Origin: Cordilura impudica
Lineage: Eukaryota; Arthropoda; Insecta; Diptera; Scathophagidae
Length of the DNA stretch: 64,000 nt
Reading direction: 5' to 3'
Assembly (NCBI GenBank): GCA_963682025.1
Contig: OY821521.1
Location: forward strand, 94,844,051-94,908,050
The notes beneath the pieces are model-generated. The model saw only the letters and a list, made by a program, of their open reading frames with translations. It made no database searches and was not told the origin of the DNA. Positions 53,781 to 64,000 of the stretch are shown piece after piece (within the stretch, counting starts at the first letter, position 1; the number at the start of each line of letters is the position of its first letter). A program made the translations under genes and the position numbers.

Positions 53781-54945
53781 AAGATTTTAAACGGAGTTGG
53801 ACTGCCTGTTCCAAAAAAAGTGACAGAAAGCAATATAAAATTCCTAATGGAAGGATTCCCACTCACACTCTTTTATTTACCCAGCCAGAAAGCTGAAACG
53901 GTCGATTTTAATATAAACATGCTTCAATGTTGCTTTTTGAAGAATATGAAGAAAAAAAGATTGATTTCAGCAGACATTCTTCGCACAATGCTGGGAGAGC
54001 CGCGATATAATTTTTTTGTACCCACCATTATTCATCGTACCCTATGTGCGCGATATATAATTAGTCAGTTGCTAATGTTTAGTAAAATTATAAACAAGAT
54101 GAACATAACTATTTGGTGTGGAATATATTTATGTTCAATCTCATCATATTTGACATTATCTGCTCTCATTTGCCAATATTTATATTAGCGTATCCAAGCG
54201 TCGTTTTCCACCTTCCACAATTTTACCACTTGTGGTTTTTCTTTAAGATTTTTCTACTTTTCGTTTTGTATTTGTATTTTTTTATTTTAAGATTGAATGT
54301 TATTGATATGCCTGTGATGATCCGATGAAAACATTAATTTCCGTTCAAATTTCCATTATATACAGTATTTATTGTATTTGTCTGTAGTTCTGTTTGACTG
54401 CCTGCCCTGTTTGCCTATCTGTCTGTTTGCGTTTGGTTCCCTTTGACGAGATTAAAAGGCGTATATTTTGATTATTTCTCATACAAGTGGGTGTATTTAA
54501 GTGAAAATGGATTTGAAGAAAATTAATTTTTTCTTCAACAGTTTTTATGAAAAAAAAAAATAATAATAAACACTTAAGTTAAAAAGATTGCAGATAATAA
54601 AAATCAAATCAAAGTTTTATTTTTTATTACAAAAAAACATAAAAAATACTTAACTTAAGTAAGTATACTTGACTTCAAAGATATACAGGCACGTTCGTTC
54701 CATAAATTTTAATTCATTTTTCATGAATGACATCTTTAAATGAAACAAGAGGGTTTATAAAGGATCTAGTATAAACAGACACGTATAAAAAAAGAGTGAA
54801 ATGATTTGATTAACTTTCAAAAATATATTATTTAAGTGTTACGAGGCCCTAGGCTACTTGTAAATACAAAAGGATCAAACATAAATACATATGAGCTGCA
54901 GAGCATATTTAAAAGCAAACAAAAATAATAAAGTATATATTCTTT
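53781..54945. other. Spacer with one unassigned 122-codon frame
   Basis: The frame 53820-54188 (plus) starts MTESNIKFLMEGFPLTLFYL and overlaps the end of the mariner-type fragment. I do not recognise it, and its hydrophobic C-terminus is typical of AT-rich chance frames. Confidence 0.35.
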
Positions 54946-54949
54946 AATA

Positions 54950-56445
54950 AGCATTCTTTCTTAAAAGCGTAACTTTTATAAAATGATCACATACCTTTTC
55001 TTAAAAAAGTACCTCTTCTCAAAAAATTACATTTTCTTATAAAAACTTTTCTTAAATATTACATTTTGTTTAAACAGTAACTTTTCTTAAAAAATTAAAT
55101 TTTTAAAAAGGGGCTTTCTCTCAATCAAAATAAAGACAATTATTAAAAAAGTGCCTCTTCTTAAAAAAGTAACTTCTCTTAAAAAAGTACCTTTTTTAAA
55201 AATTACCTTTTTTAAAAATTACTTTTTTAAAGTCCCTTCCTAAAAGAGATAAAAATTCTTTAAAAAGTACCTTTTCTCTCAATCAAAATAAAGCCAATTA
55301 TTAAAAAAGTATCTTTATTTAAAAAAGTGCCTCTTCTTAAAAAAGTATCTTCTTTTAAAAAAGAACCTTTTTTAAAAATTACTTTTTTTAAAGTACCTTC
55401 CTAAAGGAGATAAACTTTCTTAAAAAATACCTATTCTTAAAGTAGTAAGGAAACCTTTTTTAACAAGTAGCTTTTTCTAAAAAAGTACCTCTTCTTAAGT
55501 AGTGCAATTTCTTTAAAAAAATATATATTCCTAAAAAAGTACCTTTTCTTAAAATAGTACCTTTTTCTTATAACAGTATGTTTTCCTTAAAAATTACCTT
55601 TTTCGAAAAGGGTACTTTTATTAAAATGGTACCTTTTCTTAAAAAAGTACCTTTTCTTATAAAAGTACTTTGTTTAAAAAGAACCATTTTTTAAAAAAGT
55701 ATATTTTGTAAATAAAATACGTCTTTGGAAAAAAATACCTTTTATTAAAAAATTACCCTATTTTAAAACAACATATTTTGAAAAGAAATACAACTTTGTA
55801 AAAATACCTCTTCTTAAGTAAGTTTCTTTACTTAAAACTGTACCTTTTTAAAACAGTACCTTTTCTTAAGAAAAGTATCTTTTCCTAAAAATATTAATAT
55901 TAATATTTCTCTAAGTATTAAATTTTCTTTAGAAAGTGCATTTTCTTCAATCAGTACCTTTTCTTAAAACAATATGATCTTCTAAAAATTTTTCTTTTTT
56001 TTAATTTACCTTTTTCTAAAAGTCTATATTTTAAAAAGTACACTGTTTGAAAAAAGGATATTTCCTTAAAAAAGTACCATTTCTTTTAAAAGTATTCTTT
56101 CTTAAAAATAGTACCTTTTCGTAAAATCGCACCAAATCTTAAAAAATCCGTTTTATAAAACGAATGAAAATGTGTGTTATCTTCAAGGAGTATCTCTACT
56201 TGAAATAGTACCTTTTCTTAAAAAACCACCTTTTCTTAAAAAAAAGCCTTTTTTTAAATAAGTACCTTTTCTTAAAAAGTATGTTTTCTTAAAAACAACC
56301 TTTTCTAAAAAAATTACCTTTTCTCAAAAAAGAATCTTTCTTAAAAAACCTTTCTTTAAAAACTACGTTTGCTATAAAAAGTACTTTTTCTTAAAACAGT
56401 ACGTTTTCTTGAAAAAGTACCTTCCTTGATAAGTATGTACCTTTA
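54950..56445 (+). repeat. Degenerate ~18-bp minisatellite, array 4 (largest)
   Basis: About 1.5 kb of diverged units near GTACCTTTTCTTAAAAAA, for example successive units around 55550-55680. One higher-order duplication is visible: TCTCTCAATCAAAATAAAG occurs at about 55117 and 55274. The array resumes at 57234 beyond the inserted element. Confidence 0.85.
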
Positions 56446-56448
56446 TTT

Positions 56449-57229
56449 CTGTGGTTTTCTAGAATAACCGTGTATGTCATAAAATAAAATGTTCAGGGGA
56501 GCCAAAAAAAAACGTTATATTAGAAATTATGGGCTCGATATAACGATTTTAGAGCCTTTTATTTGACAGTCCTGTAGATATGCGCAATAAATACTTTATA
56601 TAAAATTTTGAGTCAAAACTCTTCAGAGAAATAGATCCAAGAGAAGGAAGAAAAAACAATATGTAAATAACACTTAAAGTGTGTGCAGATAAAACAACTT
56701 ATGTCGACAGACGTCATTTTCTTTGAAAAAAGAAAACTACGTATGCAAATACCCATGTAGAAATAAGTTGTTGTTGCTTGAAAAATGGATTTTTTTTGTT
56801 CGTCAATAAAAAGTTAACGGGACTTAGGGTAAGAATATAACAACGTAGCAAGAATAACAGTGACAAAAAATAACAGAAATAATCACACAAGTTTTTGCAA
56901 TATATAACCAATAAACTGAAAACTAATCCAAAATTATTTTGCATTTTTTTTTTATTAATAACAACGTATGTCGCTATGTGTCGTTTTCTGAGAAAATAAT
57001 TTATCAGCGATCAAACGTAGATTGACATACGTCGTTAGTGCTGCAAATAAATTTAATAAACATATAAGTTACGTCGTCATTTAAAGAAAAAACTCAGAAA
57101 TGGTCAATATATATATTTTTTTTTTTTTTAATTGAACACATGTAAAGAGCATTAAAAATTAATATATTTGGCATCGTTAACTCAAAACTGACAAAAATGG
57201 ACATACGCGGTTATTCCAGAAAACTACAG
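56449..57229. mobile_element. Non-autonomous DNA transposon inserted in the minisatellite
   Basis: Inverted ends: CTGTGGTTTTCTAGAATAAC at 56449 and CTGTAGTTTTCTGGAATAAC read inward from 57229. Both continue CCG(T/C)GTATGTC. It is flanked by ATTT at 56445-56448 and 57230-57233. The 781-bp body has no transposase but holds several ACGTATGTCG/GACATACGTCG motifs (about 56700, 56967 and 57022). Superfamily unknown. Confidence 0.75.
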
Positions 57230-57233
57230 ATTT

Positions 57234-57860
57234 AAGAAGTTTCCTTTTCTCAAAACAGAATCTTTTCTTAAAAACAATATTGACTTACAAAATTACATTT
57301 GCAACTAAGTTCCCTGGCAAAGAAGTATTTTTTTCAAAAAAAAAGAACTCTATTTTAATAAAAAAATAAATTTGCTTAAAAAAGTTCGTGTTTTTAGAGA
57401 ATTTTATTATCTTAAATAATTAACTTTTATTGAAAAGTACCATTTTCAAAAAAAGAGCTTCTCTAAAAAAAAACAGTCATTTCTTAAAATAGTACCTCTT
57501 CTGAAAAGAAAATATATTCTAAAAAGAAATTGTTAAAAAACTAAATTTTCTTAAACATTTTTCTTAAAATAATACCTTCTACCCTTTACTAAAAAGTAAA
57601 AGTTTATAAAGGTACCACTTTTTAAAAATTTTACCTTTCAAAAAAAAAAAAAATAAATCCCTTTTCTTAAAAAAAAAATCCATTTCTTCAAAAAAATACC
57701 TTTTCTTACCTGTTCTAAAAAAAAAAAACCCTTTCTTAAAAGTCACTTTTGTAAAAAAGTCCCATTTTCAAGAAAAGTAAATTTTCTTAATAAAGTAAAT
57801 TTTCTTAAAAAAATTAATTTTCGTTAAAAATGTACTTTTTCAAAAGAGGTACACCTAGTG
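57234..57860 (+). repeat. Degenerate ~18-bp minisatellite, array 5 (continuation of array 4)
   Basis: Same unit and orientation as array 4, interrupted only by the 781-bp inverted-ended element. Units have more poly(A) expansion, for example at 57630-57680. Confidence 0.8.
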
Positions 57861-58820
57861 TTAGTTTATACAAATTTTGCCTATATGCATTTTGTGAAAT
57901 TATTAATAGTTATTATTAATATGGAAATAAAAAGCATTTCTAAGCAAATATTTTCAAAACCATTAGAAGAATGAGAATTTAGCTGTTATTTTTGATTCTA
58001 ATATTTTTTAAAAATAATATTAAGCAAGGATGAGATTAACTTATATAATGGATGTTATTTTGTTTATATTAAAGTAGGATTTTATATTATAGTTATTCTT
58101 TTATAGAATCGTTATTTGTATTTTAGTCTAATACTTATTTGAAAAGATATTCAATATTGCAAAATATTTTGCTTTCTAATTTTGGTTTCAGTAGTTTTTG
58201 TACAACATCCGGATTATTCACCTTCTATAGCAGAAAAGTATAAATAATGATGCTATGTCGTACAACGTATCATACTTAAGTTAAGTCAGTACTCCAAACT
58301 GTTCTAATTTCTTCCTAAAAAGCCACTGTCACAGCAAAATAAAAGAATTTTAAGAATTTTAAAATCTACAAACTGTTACTGAAATGTCCCGTTCGTACTG
58401 AGTTTTAGTTAGAAATTAGTATGTATTTATATAATTTCATACACTGCTTTTCGGCTCAAAAACAACAAAAAAGGAACTAACGACAGCACACGTAGTAAAA
58501 ACATAAATATGATAAACGCATCATATGTAGAAGAAAACTTTATTGTTGTATGGCTAAGATTTAGATATTTAAATTTTTTTCAGTTTTGGTTTTTGGTTAA
58601 AAAACATTTTGTGTTTTTTTTTTCTCTTTTTTTTTTGCTTTAAATTACTTTGATTTTATGTAATTGTTTGTTTATGCTCGGCAGATAAAAGAAGCTAACA
58701 TTCAAAAACAGACAAAAAAATAAAAAAATTAAACATGCAAAAACATGATATCATACATACAAAATAAACAGAAACACGAAAACTTTAATAAGTTACATTA
58801 ATGATTAAAATTATTATATC
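57861..58820. other. AT-rich spacer without recognised feature
   Basis: Nothing supportable seen. Confidence 0.5.
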
Positions 58821-58826
58821 TGAAGT

Positions 58827-59385
58827 ACAGTTGTAAGAAAAAGTATGCGTAAACTTGGCGAACTATTTTGGCATTAGTCAAACAGAATACCAGAATTACT
58901 GCTTCCCAAATTAGCACTAAAGACAAAATATTGTAATAATGGGTTAATCACGGTCGTATAGCACGTAGAATACCATTCATTTCCAATGTCAATAGAAAAA
59001 AACATATGGATTTTGCAAATTAGTATCTAAACAAGTCTCCAGAACTTTACGAACGTGTTTTATTTTCACATGAAAACAAGTTGTGTATTTTCGACATTAA
59101 AAGAAAAAATTTAGTTCGGCGAAAATTGGAAATGCATTATAAAAAGAAAATCTTATTTCAGCGTTGCCCTACAATACTATAAATTAACTGAAATCACCAA
59201 CCTAATCTCGTGATCTTAATCGTAGAGAACATTTGTGGTATTTATTGGAGTGCAGAAATCATCAGCATAAAATAAGCTCAAAGGAAATATTTATACGTAA
59301 AATACTTAAAGAGGATACTGTAAAGTTGGTGAAGTCATTATTAAATCAGCTCACAATGGTCATAAACCGCACATCCTAAAAGTTA
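58827..59385 (+). pseudogene. Tc1-like transposase relic
   Basis: The left edge ACAGTTGTAAGAAAAAGTAT resembles a Tc1-type terminal repeat. Readable segments: FISNVNRKKHMDFAN (58978-59022), ERVLFSHENKLCIFDIKRKN (59051-59110, with H where the first catalytic aspartate of LFSDES normally sits), LVRRKLEMHYKKKILFQRCP, and SRDLNRREHLWYLLECRNHQ (59207-59265, normally S-P-D-L-N-P-I-E-H). C-terminal KLVKSLLNQL. The middle with the second aspartate is deleted, and stops are present. The right end is not found. Confidence 0.7.
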
Positions 59386-59544
59386 CTAACTTATGCAATA
59401 TTTAATGTAAATTTATTGTTTCTGTAATAATATTTCAAATATACGACTTCGTTTTTTATTTCTTTCTTTTTTTCGTTTACTACCTTGTTAATTTTTTTAA
59501 ATAATTAAAAAAAAAACTTAATAATTTTTTTAAAAAACAATTAA

Positions 59545-59845
59545 TGAAATTATAATCGCTCTAGATCGACTATATAATACCCTATGTCGTGCGTTTCTAA
59601 AGAGCTTCTAGGATCAAAATTTGCTGAGGCAAAAACTAGATACAGAAAATAAGAATAAACCAAGTTTTAGTGCTATTGTTATTAATATCTGGTGCGCAGA
59701 TACGCTTAAGTTAATATCTGATGTTATTTTTATATGGGGTTTTTTAATAGATTTAATTGAAGATGGTGAATCAACTTTTATGGGGACTATTACCAAAAAT
59801 GTTCGTAAAAAGTTTATTTTTGAACCACACAACCAAACTTTTTAA
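59545..59845 (+). mobile_element. mini-me-like repeat, family A, copy 19 (diverged 5' portion)
   Basis: ATTATAATCGCTCTAGATCG, then ACTATATAATACCCTATGTC and GATACAGAAAATAAGAATAA, followed by TTTTTATATGGGG. It has the start-proximal half only. A partly palindromic hairpin (CGCTCTAGATCG) survives. Confidence 0.65.
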
Positions 59846-59849
59846 ACAC

Positions 59850-60150
59850 ACACAACCAAACTTTGTCGATATATATATTAGCTTTGGTCATTTTATTTTG
59901 TTTTCGAAAATTCTTTTGGAATAGTAAAATTTTTTTGTGATATGATTAAAAATTATTGTAGCCAAAATATTTCTTGATTCTGTAAGGTCCAACAGGACGC
60001 GCATTTCATTTAAAAGTTTGAAAAAAAGCATTTAGAAATGAAAAATTTTCGTATGCAAGCACATACATACATATGTATGGACAAATAAGTTTTATTCGTT
60101 TTTCTTAATAATAACATACATACATACATACATGCTTACTATTAATTTCG
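59850..60150. other. AT-rich spacer
   Basis: (CATA)n runs at about 60061-60075 and 60115-60133. No gene recognised. Confidence 0.5.
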
Positions 60151-61810
60151 TAGGGGACATATGGGCAAAAGCTTCAATTCCCACAGTTAGCCATAAACGA
60201 GTGCTCCAAATGATTAAAAATTACAATGAAAAGTGTAAGAAGTTTTTAAAGCAAACTTATTTTTGATATATGTTCTTGCAAATGCAAACAAATTGAATAG
60301 TGTTACTGTCCAAAGGAGAGAAATGTATCTCAACTAGAGCGTCAGTTTTTGATTGATCAACGCACTGAGAGAAAGATGTTAATTGGCGATTTAAACTGCA
60401 AAAGAGGATAAGTAGAAGCTCAATTACAAATACCATTGAATCAGCCGTTAATCAATCAATGAACGAGCAGGAGCAGTTTTCATCTTTGGATGAATCATCC
60501 GAAATAGAGAAGTCAAATAGCTCCTTAGAAGAAATTAAGCTTCCAAATGTCGATCTTCCAAATGCGAAATCTCAAACAATAAAGCACAACAGTTTTCCAA
60601 CTTTGGCTCTAACCTACAACCGTTATGGTGTCTAAGACAGAGCAGCGTCAGCTATAGCTTCAGCTGTATTACACGGCATATCAGCAGATGTTGGTGTAAT
60701 AGATAAATCGAGACTTCGGTGGGCGAAGGATAAAAATCGTGCTGCGCTTTCGAATCTTCTTTTTTTATTTTTATTGTAGCAATAGGACAAAATCCTGAAG
60801 TTGGTACGAAATGGGGCAAAAAACTACAGACATCAAATGAAGGAGTAACATATCACGGTTCTCAGCGAACCTGGCTCGTGTTACCTTGGTTATACTTCTC
60901 CAGCTGTAGGAAGTGCTAAAAGTATAGAGGAATACATACAAGATCTACTTCTAAAAAAAACATTCGTCTTAATAATTTGGAGGCCATTGGATGTGATGGT
61001 AATGGCGTGATTAGGCTGTTTGAAAATAAATCTTCAGCGCCCACTGCAGTGGATTATTTGTGTGTTTCATTTGAATGACTTGCCTCTTAGGCACCTGTTT
61101 AGTAAACTAGATGGTTCCGCAATTGGACCTTCTTTTTCCATTGGCCCCATCGGGAAATTGATTAGAAAACTGTAAAAACTACCAGTTATATCTTATAAAA
61201 TAATTCAAATTGAACTTCCAGATCTTCAATCATAAAACATCAGCATTGACCAAAAATATCTATATGAAATGACAAACGCTATAATAAATGGAAATTGTGC
61301 TGAAGATTTAGTATTAAGAGCTCCAGGAAAGTTGTCAAATGCACGATGGCTGACAAAGGCAAATAGAATATTGCGTCTTTATGTAGCAACACAAAACCCG
61401 TCAGAAAACTTGATGATATTGGCAGAATTTGTGATTAAAGTATACGCTCCAATCTGGTTTGGAATAAAAACTCATTCAAAAGTAGTTCATGGCTCCAAAA
61501 ACTTTTGGAAACTAATTAATTACTCTCGATATCTTTCGATCCAATTAAAAACAATTATTGATCCAGTAATTCAACGTAACGCATTCTTTGCGCACACAGA
61601 AAACGTTCTTTTGGCGATGTTATGCGACGATGAAAAAAAGTGAGAGAAATCCCAGTCGAAAGGATTATTAAAGCAAGAAGTTCTACTGATAAGGGCAAGA
61701 ATCCGCGTATATTTACTGTGCCTACGATTAATTTCGATGCTGAAAATTATTATGACATCATTGCTTGGGAGGATGCTGTTGCAGGCCACCTGTCCTTCGA
61801 CCAATTGTAA
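60150..61810 (+). pseudogene. Large transposase-like protein relic, class unidentified
   Basis: Collinear plus-strand segments of what was one long protein. GDIWAKASIPTVSHKRVLQM (60155-60215). A cysteine cluster C-S-C-K-C and C-Y-C (60270-60315). RQFLIDQRTERKMLIGDLN (60344-60400). MNEQEQFSSLDESSE through RYGV-stop-DRAASAIASAVL (60459-60690). ITVLSEPGSCYLGYTSPAVG (60856-60915). NLEAIGCDGNGVIRLFENKS (60976-61035). ARWLTKANRILRLYVATQNP (61341-61400). VYAPIWFGIKTHS, KTIIDPVIQRNAFFAHTENV (61549-61608). Then IPVERIIKARSS to a stop at 61808-61810. At least one stop (60632-60634) and several shifts. I believe this is a multicopy family annotated as uncharacterised in many insects; a C-D-G aspartate and the layout suggest a DDE enzyme. 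Confidence 0.55.
61269..61643 (+). pseudogene. Best preserved segment of the unidentified transposase-like protein
   Basis: A 124-codon uninterrupted frame. R-W-L-T-x-A-N-R and L-R-L-Y are near its N-terminus, V-Y-A-P-x-W-F in the middle and D-P-V-I-Q-R-N near the end. It terminates at a stop introduced by a shift, since IPVERIIKARSS continues in another frame right after. The ATG at 61269 is internal, not a gene start. Confidence 0.6.
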
Positions 61811-62259
61811 ATGGAGAATTACACACGTTTATTCAAAGTCTGGAGAACATCGCAGGTCGTTCAATGAACAGTAAAACTGGTGACGGAAGTATCTTCAGCG
61901 CTGTGAGAAAGAATCAAGAGATGGATCCATAAAAGCTAATTTAGCTTCAAGACAACTTATGCCCAAATTCGAAAGCAAAAAAGATTTTTTAGGAAAAATG
62001 TAAAAATGCATATTACTTTAACTTACATCTACATTCCCTAATATTTTATATGATAAAAACAATAAATTGAACACATACATTTTTGGTTAAATTACTAGAA
62101 CTTTTATATGTGTTGCGCGGATTGAAGATTACATTATATTCAAGTAAAAATTCCCCATATGGGTTTTTCGTTTAAATACAACTTTTTATTACTATTCCAA
62201 AGGAAAATACGAAAATTATTTTTACCCCATACAAATGTGACCCACCTTAATATATATAC
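61811..62259. other. 3' flank of the transposase-like relic; no further feature
   Basis: Residual coding-like sequence (GELHTFIQSLENIAGRSMNS) extends to about 61930. Beyond that only AT-rich sequence. Confidence 0.45.
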
Positions 62260-63075
62260 ATTAGGGCGGGTCGATTTGTAGGGAGTGAAAAAATTCACCA
62301 ATTTCCCTATGATTTCCGTATTCTATGGGTTATTCCATGAAAATTTGCCGAAGGAACCATACCTCTATCGTTAAAATCGAGTCCCCTACTTTTTGTTGGT
62401 AGATTTTTTCCCAAATTGACGTTCGTATGAAATATACCTACACGTTCACATCCATAACTCAAAAACTATCGACCGGGTTTAATCGCCAGTAGGTGCGTTG
62501 GAAAGGTGAGCTCATTTTGATCAATTTTGATCAAGACTTTCAGAAAAAATAATGTTTTTTTTTCACATTTTGTCTTTTACTACACTCAAATTGAATATTT
62601 TTTTTTGATAATAGGTTGATAGATACTTTATTATCTCTTAATTTGAATTTTTGTACAAAAAAAAATAATGAATTGGAAATTGAATTAAATAATTGATTGA
62701 GCCAAAAAAATGGCCATGAAAGTAATATTCTTGGACAAAATCATGAAAAAAATGGAAAAATGCTCCAAAATTTGGACAAAAATGCCCGTAACTTTTGAAC
62801 CGTTGGACCAATGTTGGAGATTTTTTTTTTTAAATTGATCAAAATGAGCTCACCTACCAGCGATTAAACCCGATCGATAGTTTTTGAGTTATGGATGTGA
62901 ACGTGTAGGTAATATTTAATACGAACGTCAATTTGGGAAAAAATCTACCAACAGAAAGTAGGGGACTCGATTTTAACGATAGAGGTATAGTTCCTTTGGC
63001 AAATTTTCATGGAATAACCCATAGAATACGGAAATCATATGGAAATTGTCGAAAAATAAATCGACCCGCCCTAAT
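62260..63075. mobile_element. Foldback element with long inverted arms
   Basis: The left arm 62260-62529 is the imperfect reverse complement of 62832-63075. Outer ends are ATTAGGGCGGGTCGATTT, with TA next to GGGCGGG on both sides. Shared inner blocks include GAAAATTTGCC, TCTATCGTTAAAATCGAGTC, AACGTTCACATCCATAACTC and GAGCTCATTTTGATCAATTT. The right arm lacks about 13 bases (GCGTTGGAAAGGT) that the left arm has. The spacer (about 300 bp) has no transposase. A 69-codon frame in the right arm is a chance reading. Confidence 0.85.
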
Positions 63076-63242
63076 ATACATATATGTATACATACAGTGT
63101 GCGACAAATCATATGCACGAACTTGTGCTTACCATCATATAGTTTAATTACATAGAAAAACTTACTGGGATTTGAATTCCTTTTATTTATTTATAACGAA
63201 GATAGACCCGTTTTAATAACACTCGACATAAGCTAAAATAAA
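63076..63242. other. Short spacer
   Basis: Contains ACAGTGTGCGACAAATCATATGCACGAACTTG-type sequence near 63095, possibly a Tc1-type terminal remnant, but only one end is seen. Confidence 0.3.
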
Positions 63243-64000
63243 ACAAGTAAGAGTGTTAAATTCGGCTGTGCCGAATCTTTGATACCCTCCACCTCGGTTT
63301 TAGTATTGGTAATAAATGTACCCAAATATTGGAAAAAGTAAACAATTTGTTAAACTTAATACCAAATTATTTCAGAAAATTCTTTGGGTTGGTTTTCGTC
63401 TTTTCTATTATTTCGGTGTTTGCTTTTTGGTCATCGTGGTTGCTGATCGGCATGCATTTAGGTTATATATCTATATGCATGCGTTTCCGGTTATATGACA
63501 TAACTTCTCGTTTAATTAAGTTTTTGCTAATTAAATAGCTCGCCCTAACCTCCATTGCAAAGGTAATGGTTGTGTAGGGTGGCTATATGCATTAAATCGT
63601 GCTAATTGGAGATGGCTGTATAGTTTCTTTTAACTGGCCTAATATTTCTCCTTTGCGGCCATATAGGTCGGATAGAGTAACAAAATAATAACCAAAAAAA
63701 AACTCTCAACTTTTTTATTAAAATATTGCCATATTTGGAAAACAAAGAGAATAAATTTATAATAATAAATATTCAAATTAGGGATGCCAAACGCAAAAAA
63801 CCAAATGTCCCAAACATTTTAAATAAAGTAATTTGTTACCTTTATTTTCTGAAAAACTTCAAATATTCATCCAAAAAAATTGTGAAAATTTATATATAAA
63901 TAACATTCTCATCAAATTGCGTTTATTTATGTAACAATTTTTATGTTCGCAATTCTTAAATATCATTTGACGTTTTCTAAAATTCATTGAATTTAAATTA
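63243..64000 (+). mobile_element. mini-me-like repeat, family B, copy 3 with extended body (cut by window end)
   Basis: ACAAGTAAGAGTGTTAAATT, the TTCGGCTGTGCCGAA hairpin, GATACCCTCCACCTCGG, and then near-identical sequence to 28968-29612. It has about 100 extra bases (roughly 63335-63440) absent from that copy. The two small frames inside are not conserved. Confidence 0.85.

Overview
This window looks like AT-rich, repeat-dominated nuclear DNA from a higher fly (Diptera, most likely a calyptrate/muscoid). I base this on the transposon mix: mini-me/DINE-1-like elements with (GGAC)n/(GTCC)n tracts, an errantivirus-type LTR element, and LOA-, Jockey- and Penelope-type retroelements. It also holds mariner, Tc1, piggyBac, P-like and Transib DNA elements. 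I found no convincing host protein-coding gene, tRNA, rRNA or CRISPR array. The window is probably intergenic, intronic or pericentromeric, and nearly every readable open frame belongs to a mobile element.

Layout. 1-6 kb: three mini-me-like copies, a 134-bp tandem repeat and a 1.3-kb element with inverted ends. 6.3-10.8 kb: an RNase H-bearing non-LTR relic (minus strand) split by a young LTR element (7001-9789, two 710-bp LTRs, perfect CGCA target duplication) that has lost gag, pol and half of env. 10.8-13.2 kb: two near full-length mini-me copies. 13.4-16.4 kb: a Penelope-like element (minus) split by a degenerate Transib element (14309-16167) whose ends resemble V(D)J recombination heptamers. 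16.4-20.2 kb: more mini-me copies, a Harbinger-like 563-bp element, a perfect 38-bp inverted repeat and a local segmental duplication. 21-23 kb: an 18-bp minisatellite and a non-LTR relic. 27-28.8 kb: a broken P-superfamily transposase. 29-32 kb: two further mini-me-like families. 34.3-37.3 kb: a piggyBac element lacking its catalytic core, inserted in a degenerate ~140-bp tandem array. 37.6-42.3 kb: mini-me copies and a Jockey RT relic. 43.0-44.3 kb: a nearly complete mariner-type element with TA target sites and inverted ends. 44.6-49.1 kb: a ~110-bp tandem repeat split by a non-LTR element, a Tc1-like fragment and a deleted second non-LTR copy. 51-57.9 kb: mini-me copies, large ~18-bp minisatellite arrays, a mariner-type relic and an inverted-ended element inside the biggest array. 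58.8-59.4 kb: a Tc1 relic. 60.1-61.9 kb: a long broken reading frame of a multicopy transposase-like family I cannot name. 62.26-63.08 kb: a long foldback element. 63.24 kb to the end: a second copy of the repeat at 28.97 kb.

The genes do not form a pathway. What they record is nested insertion: LTR in non-LTR, Transib in Penelope, foldback in mini-me, piggyBac and non-LTR in tandem repeats, and an inverted-ended element in a minisatellite. All class calls come from recognising motifs by eye; no database search was possible.
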